6,223 nt of DNA. Source: Clostridiales bacterium. Its GTDB lineage: Bacteria; Bacillota_B; Dehalobacteriia; UBA4068. A program made the position numbers and the translations under genes. Positions 5,237-6,223 of the stretch are shown here, piece after piece. Below the pieces are notes generated by a model, which had not been told where the DNA came from, made no database searches, and saw only the letters and a program-made list of their open reading frames with translations. Location: contig WRIA01000035.1 in assembly GCA_009782975.1 (NCBI GenBank), forward strand, positions 1 to 6,223, read 5' to 3'. Position 1 is the first letter of the stretch. Every line of letters begins with the position of its first letter.

Positions 5237-5661
5237 CCGTATTCCGAGATAAGACGGGAATCGCGTTCGGAGCCCCGCACCATGGTGGAGGAACCTTTGG
5301 ATTTTTTGCCGTCTAAAGCGTTGGCTGCCGCGCCCAGGTCTTTGGAAAGCGCCGATTTGCAGGATTCGCAAACGGTGCCTGTGTTGATGTTCCTGCCGCA
5401 GACCTGGCAGCGCAGCCCGGAGGCAGAGGCCAAAGCGCCCGAGGCGGTAAGGCGGTTTTCTTCCAGCATATAGATGATGCTTTTTTCGTTTACGCCGGTG
5501 GCCTGGGCTATCTTTTCCACGCTGGCGGCATCGGGGTTATCGTAGATATAGTCGCGCACGGTAACAAAATCCGTATCTATTTGATCCTGGCACTGCGGGC
5601 ACAGGCGGCTGCCGTAACTGAAAAACGGTGTGCGGCATATTTTGCATTTCATAAAATCCAC
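5224..5661 (-). CDS. yvyF: YvyF-type flagellar operon protein (TIGR03826-like), two zinc ribbons around a helix-turn-helix
   Basis: This 145-residue protein has a clear three-part layout. An N-terminal zinc ribbon has paired cysteines C6/C9 and C21/C24. A middle segment (about 36-70) includes YIYDNPDAASVEKIAQATGV and reads like a short helix-turn-helix. A second ribbon has C85/C88 and C98/C101, followed by a basic, flexible tail rich in Lys, Ser and Gly. Order and length match the conserved protein found just upstream of flgM in Firmicutes (YvyF in B. subtilis). The fold suggests a cytoplasmic nucleic-acid- or protein-binding role, but I know no settled function. I chose the GTG at 5661 because AAGGGGG lies 9 nt upstream, and because MDFMKCKIC then lines up with family members starting a few residues before the first CxxC. 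The ATG at 5652, with a weaker GGTGG upstream, would remove three residues. A 40-bp gap separates it from flgM. Confidence 0.88.
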   Translation of the reverse strand: MDFMKCKICRTPFFSYGSRLCPQCQDQIDTDFVTVRDYIYDNPDAASVEKIAQATGVNEKSIIYMLEENRLTASGALASASGLRCQVCGRNINTGTVCESCKSALSKDLGAAANALDGKKSKGSSTMVRGSERDSRLISEYGKKK

Positions 5662-5727
5662 CGGTCAAAACCCCCTTAAACTTATAAACTTATTCAAAAC
5701 CGTTATTTTACGACCTTATACCGCCCT
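5662..5727 (-). repeat. Short direct repeats in the flgG-yvyF gap
   Basis: This 66-bp gap is the longest between genes in the cluster. On the plus strand it holds a perfect tandem duplication of the octamer AAACTTAT (5678-5685 and 5686-5693). It is flanked by two copies of the octamer TCAAAACC (5665-5672 and 5694-5701). On the coding strand the proximal flank adjoins the yvyF ribosome site AAGGGGG (5671-5677). I see no good sigma-A or sigma-28 promoter and no hairpin with a U-tract. The repeats may be replication slippage in an AT-rich spacer or a binding site; the sequence does not decide. Confidence 0.6.
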
Positions 5728-6223
5728 TTATCTTCGCATATTATTTGCTATGCCCTCCATGTCGTCGGCGGTGGTAAGGGCCCGGCTGGCCAGAGAAAAT
5801 GCTCTTTGGGTGCGTATAAGGCGCGTCATTTCGCTTGCCATATCCACATTGGACATCTCCAGCACGCCCTGGCGTATCTTATATTTTTCGGTCGTTTCCG
5901 GCTCCCCGGAGGCTACGGTTGGCTGATAATAGGAATACCCCCGCGCCGAAAGACCATCCGGGTCTGTAAAGGAGCGTATGCCTATGCCGCCGCCATGTTC
6001 CGAAAAATCGTCGGGGCCGGTAAAGGTGATATCCCCTATGCTGTTTATAACAAGGGAACTGGCCCCGGCGGGCAGTACAACAGGGGCGCCGTCGTCATCC
6101 AGCACAAAATGCCCTTTGGAATCCACCAAATACATATCCCCGCTTATCTCGGTAAGGTAAAAATTGCCTTGCCGGGTATAGTTGATGTTGCCGCTTGGGT
6201 CAAGGGTCATAAAGAAACCCTCG
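5728..6223 (-). CDS. flgG: Flagellar basal-body rod protein, FlgG/FlgF family (5'-truncated by window edge)
   Basis: This is the C-terminal 164 residues of a rod protein; the reading frame is open to the window edge, so the N-terminus lies outside. The first visible residues (EGFFMTLDPSGNINYTRQGNF) match the D1 segment of FlgG/FlgF/FlgE proteins, which typically reads GxGFF...DG...YTRxGxF. The end carries the family C-terminal helix (VLEMSNVDMASEMTRLIRTQ, then RAFSLASRALTTADDMEGIANN and the final MRR). The stretch FTDPDGLSARGYSYYQPTVASGEPE is closest to the distal-rod protein FlgG. Firmicutes often carry two paralogues (FlhO/FlhP, or FlgF/FlgG), and without the N-terminal half I cannot tell which one this is. 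It would be exported by the flagellar type III apparatus and form part of the rod that crosses the envelope. It ends with TAA 66 bp before yvyF on the same strand, so it may share a transcript with the later genes. The family is secure; the symbol is a best guess. Confidence 0.88.
   Translation of the reverse strand, partial: EGFFMTLDPSGNINYTRQGNFYLTEISGDMYLVDSKGHFVLDDDGAPVVLPAGASSLVINSIGDITFTGPDDFSEHGGGIGIRSFTDPDGLSARGYSYYQPTVASGEPETTEKYKIRQGVLEMSNVDMASEMTRLIRTQRAFSLASRALTTADDMEGIANNMRR

Noticed and set aside
5670..5727. Sigma-A-type promoter (TTGAAT / TATAAG) in the flgG-yvyF gap
   Set aside because: The two elements are only a few bases apart and no acceptable -35 lies 16-18 bp upstream of TATAAG.
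1..6223. Mobile element, CRISPR array, tRNA/rRNA, toxin-antitoxin or defence system
   Set aside because: Almost every base belongs to nine flagellar genes with short gaps; no transposase, integrase, long inverted ends, spaced repeats or cloverleaf was seen.

Overview
The window is one densely packed flagellar gene cluster, with every supported gene on the minus strand. Read in the direction of transcription (from high to low coordinates) the order is: 3' part of a FlgG/FlgF-type rod gene, a YvyF-type zinc-ribbon protein, flgM, flgN, flgK, flgL, a DUF6470 (YviE-type) gene, fliW and csrA. This is the classic late flagellar block of Firmicutes (Bacillota); Bacillus subtilis has yvyF-flgM-yvyG(flgN)-flgK-flgL-yviE-fliW-csrA followed by hag. 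YvyF, DUF6470, an anti-sigma factor with FlgN beside it, the FliW/CsrA pair, and strong AGGAGG-type ribosome sites all point to a Gram-positive-type host. A rod gene directly upstream of yvyF, in place of the Bacillus comF genes, and a base composition near 50% GC by eye (with AT-rich gaps) suggest a clostridial or negativicute lineage rather than Bacillus. The genus cannot be named from this window.

Layout: 5728-6223 holds the rod-protein C-terminal part, cut by the window edge. A 66-bp gap with short direct repeats leads to yvyF (5224-5661), then flgM (4890-5183), flgN (4348-4863), flgK (2716-4323), flgL (1434-2675), DUF6470 (797-1402), fliW (302-787) and csrA (88-330). Gaps are 9 to 66 bp and fliW overlaps csrA by 29 bp, so most or all of this is probably one transcript. 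The last 87 bp (1-87) are AT-rich, carry no gene, and hold a sigma-28-like promoter motif overlapping a weak hairpin. In relatives the flagellin gene lies just beyond csrA.

The genes form one functional module. FlgG-type protein belongs to the rod. FlgK and FlgL are the hook-filament junction proteins and FlgN is their export chaperone. FlgM holds back the flagellar sigma factor until the hook is complete. FliW and CsrA then match flagellin translation to flagellin export. YvyF and the DUF6470 protein are conserved companions whose exact roles I cannot state.

I found no mobile element, CRISPR array, RNA gene or unknown multi-gene system. The points worth a second look are local: a long insertion with a duplicated motif in FlgL, a repetitive basic segment in the DUF6470 protein, a GTG start with an extended Shine-Dalgarno sequence, the fliW/csrA overlap, sigma-28-like elements in the gaps, a palindromic flgK-flgL gap, and cysteines in FlgK.
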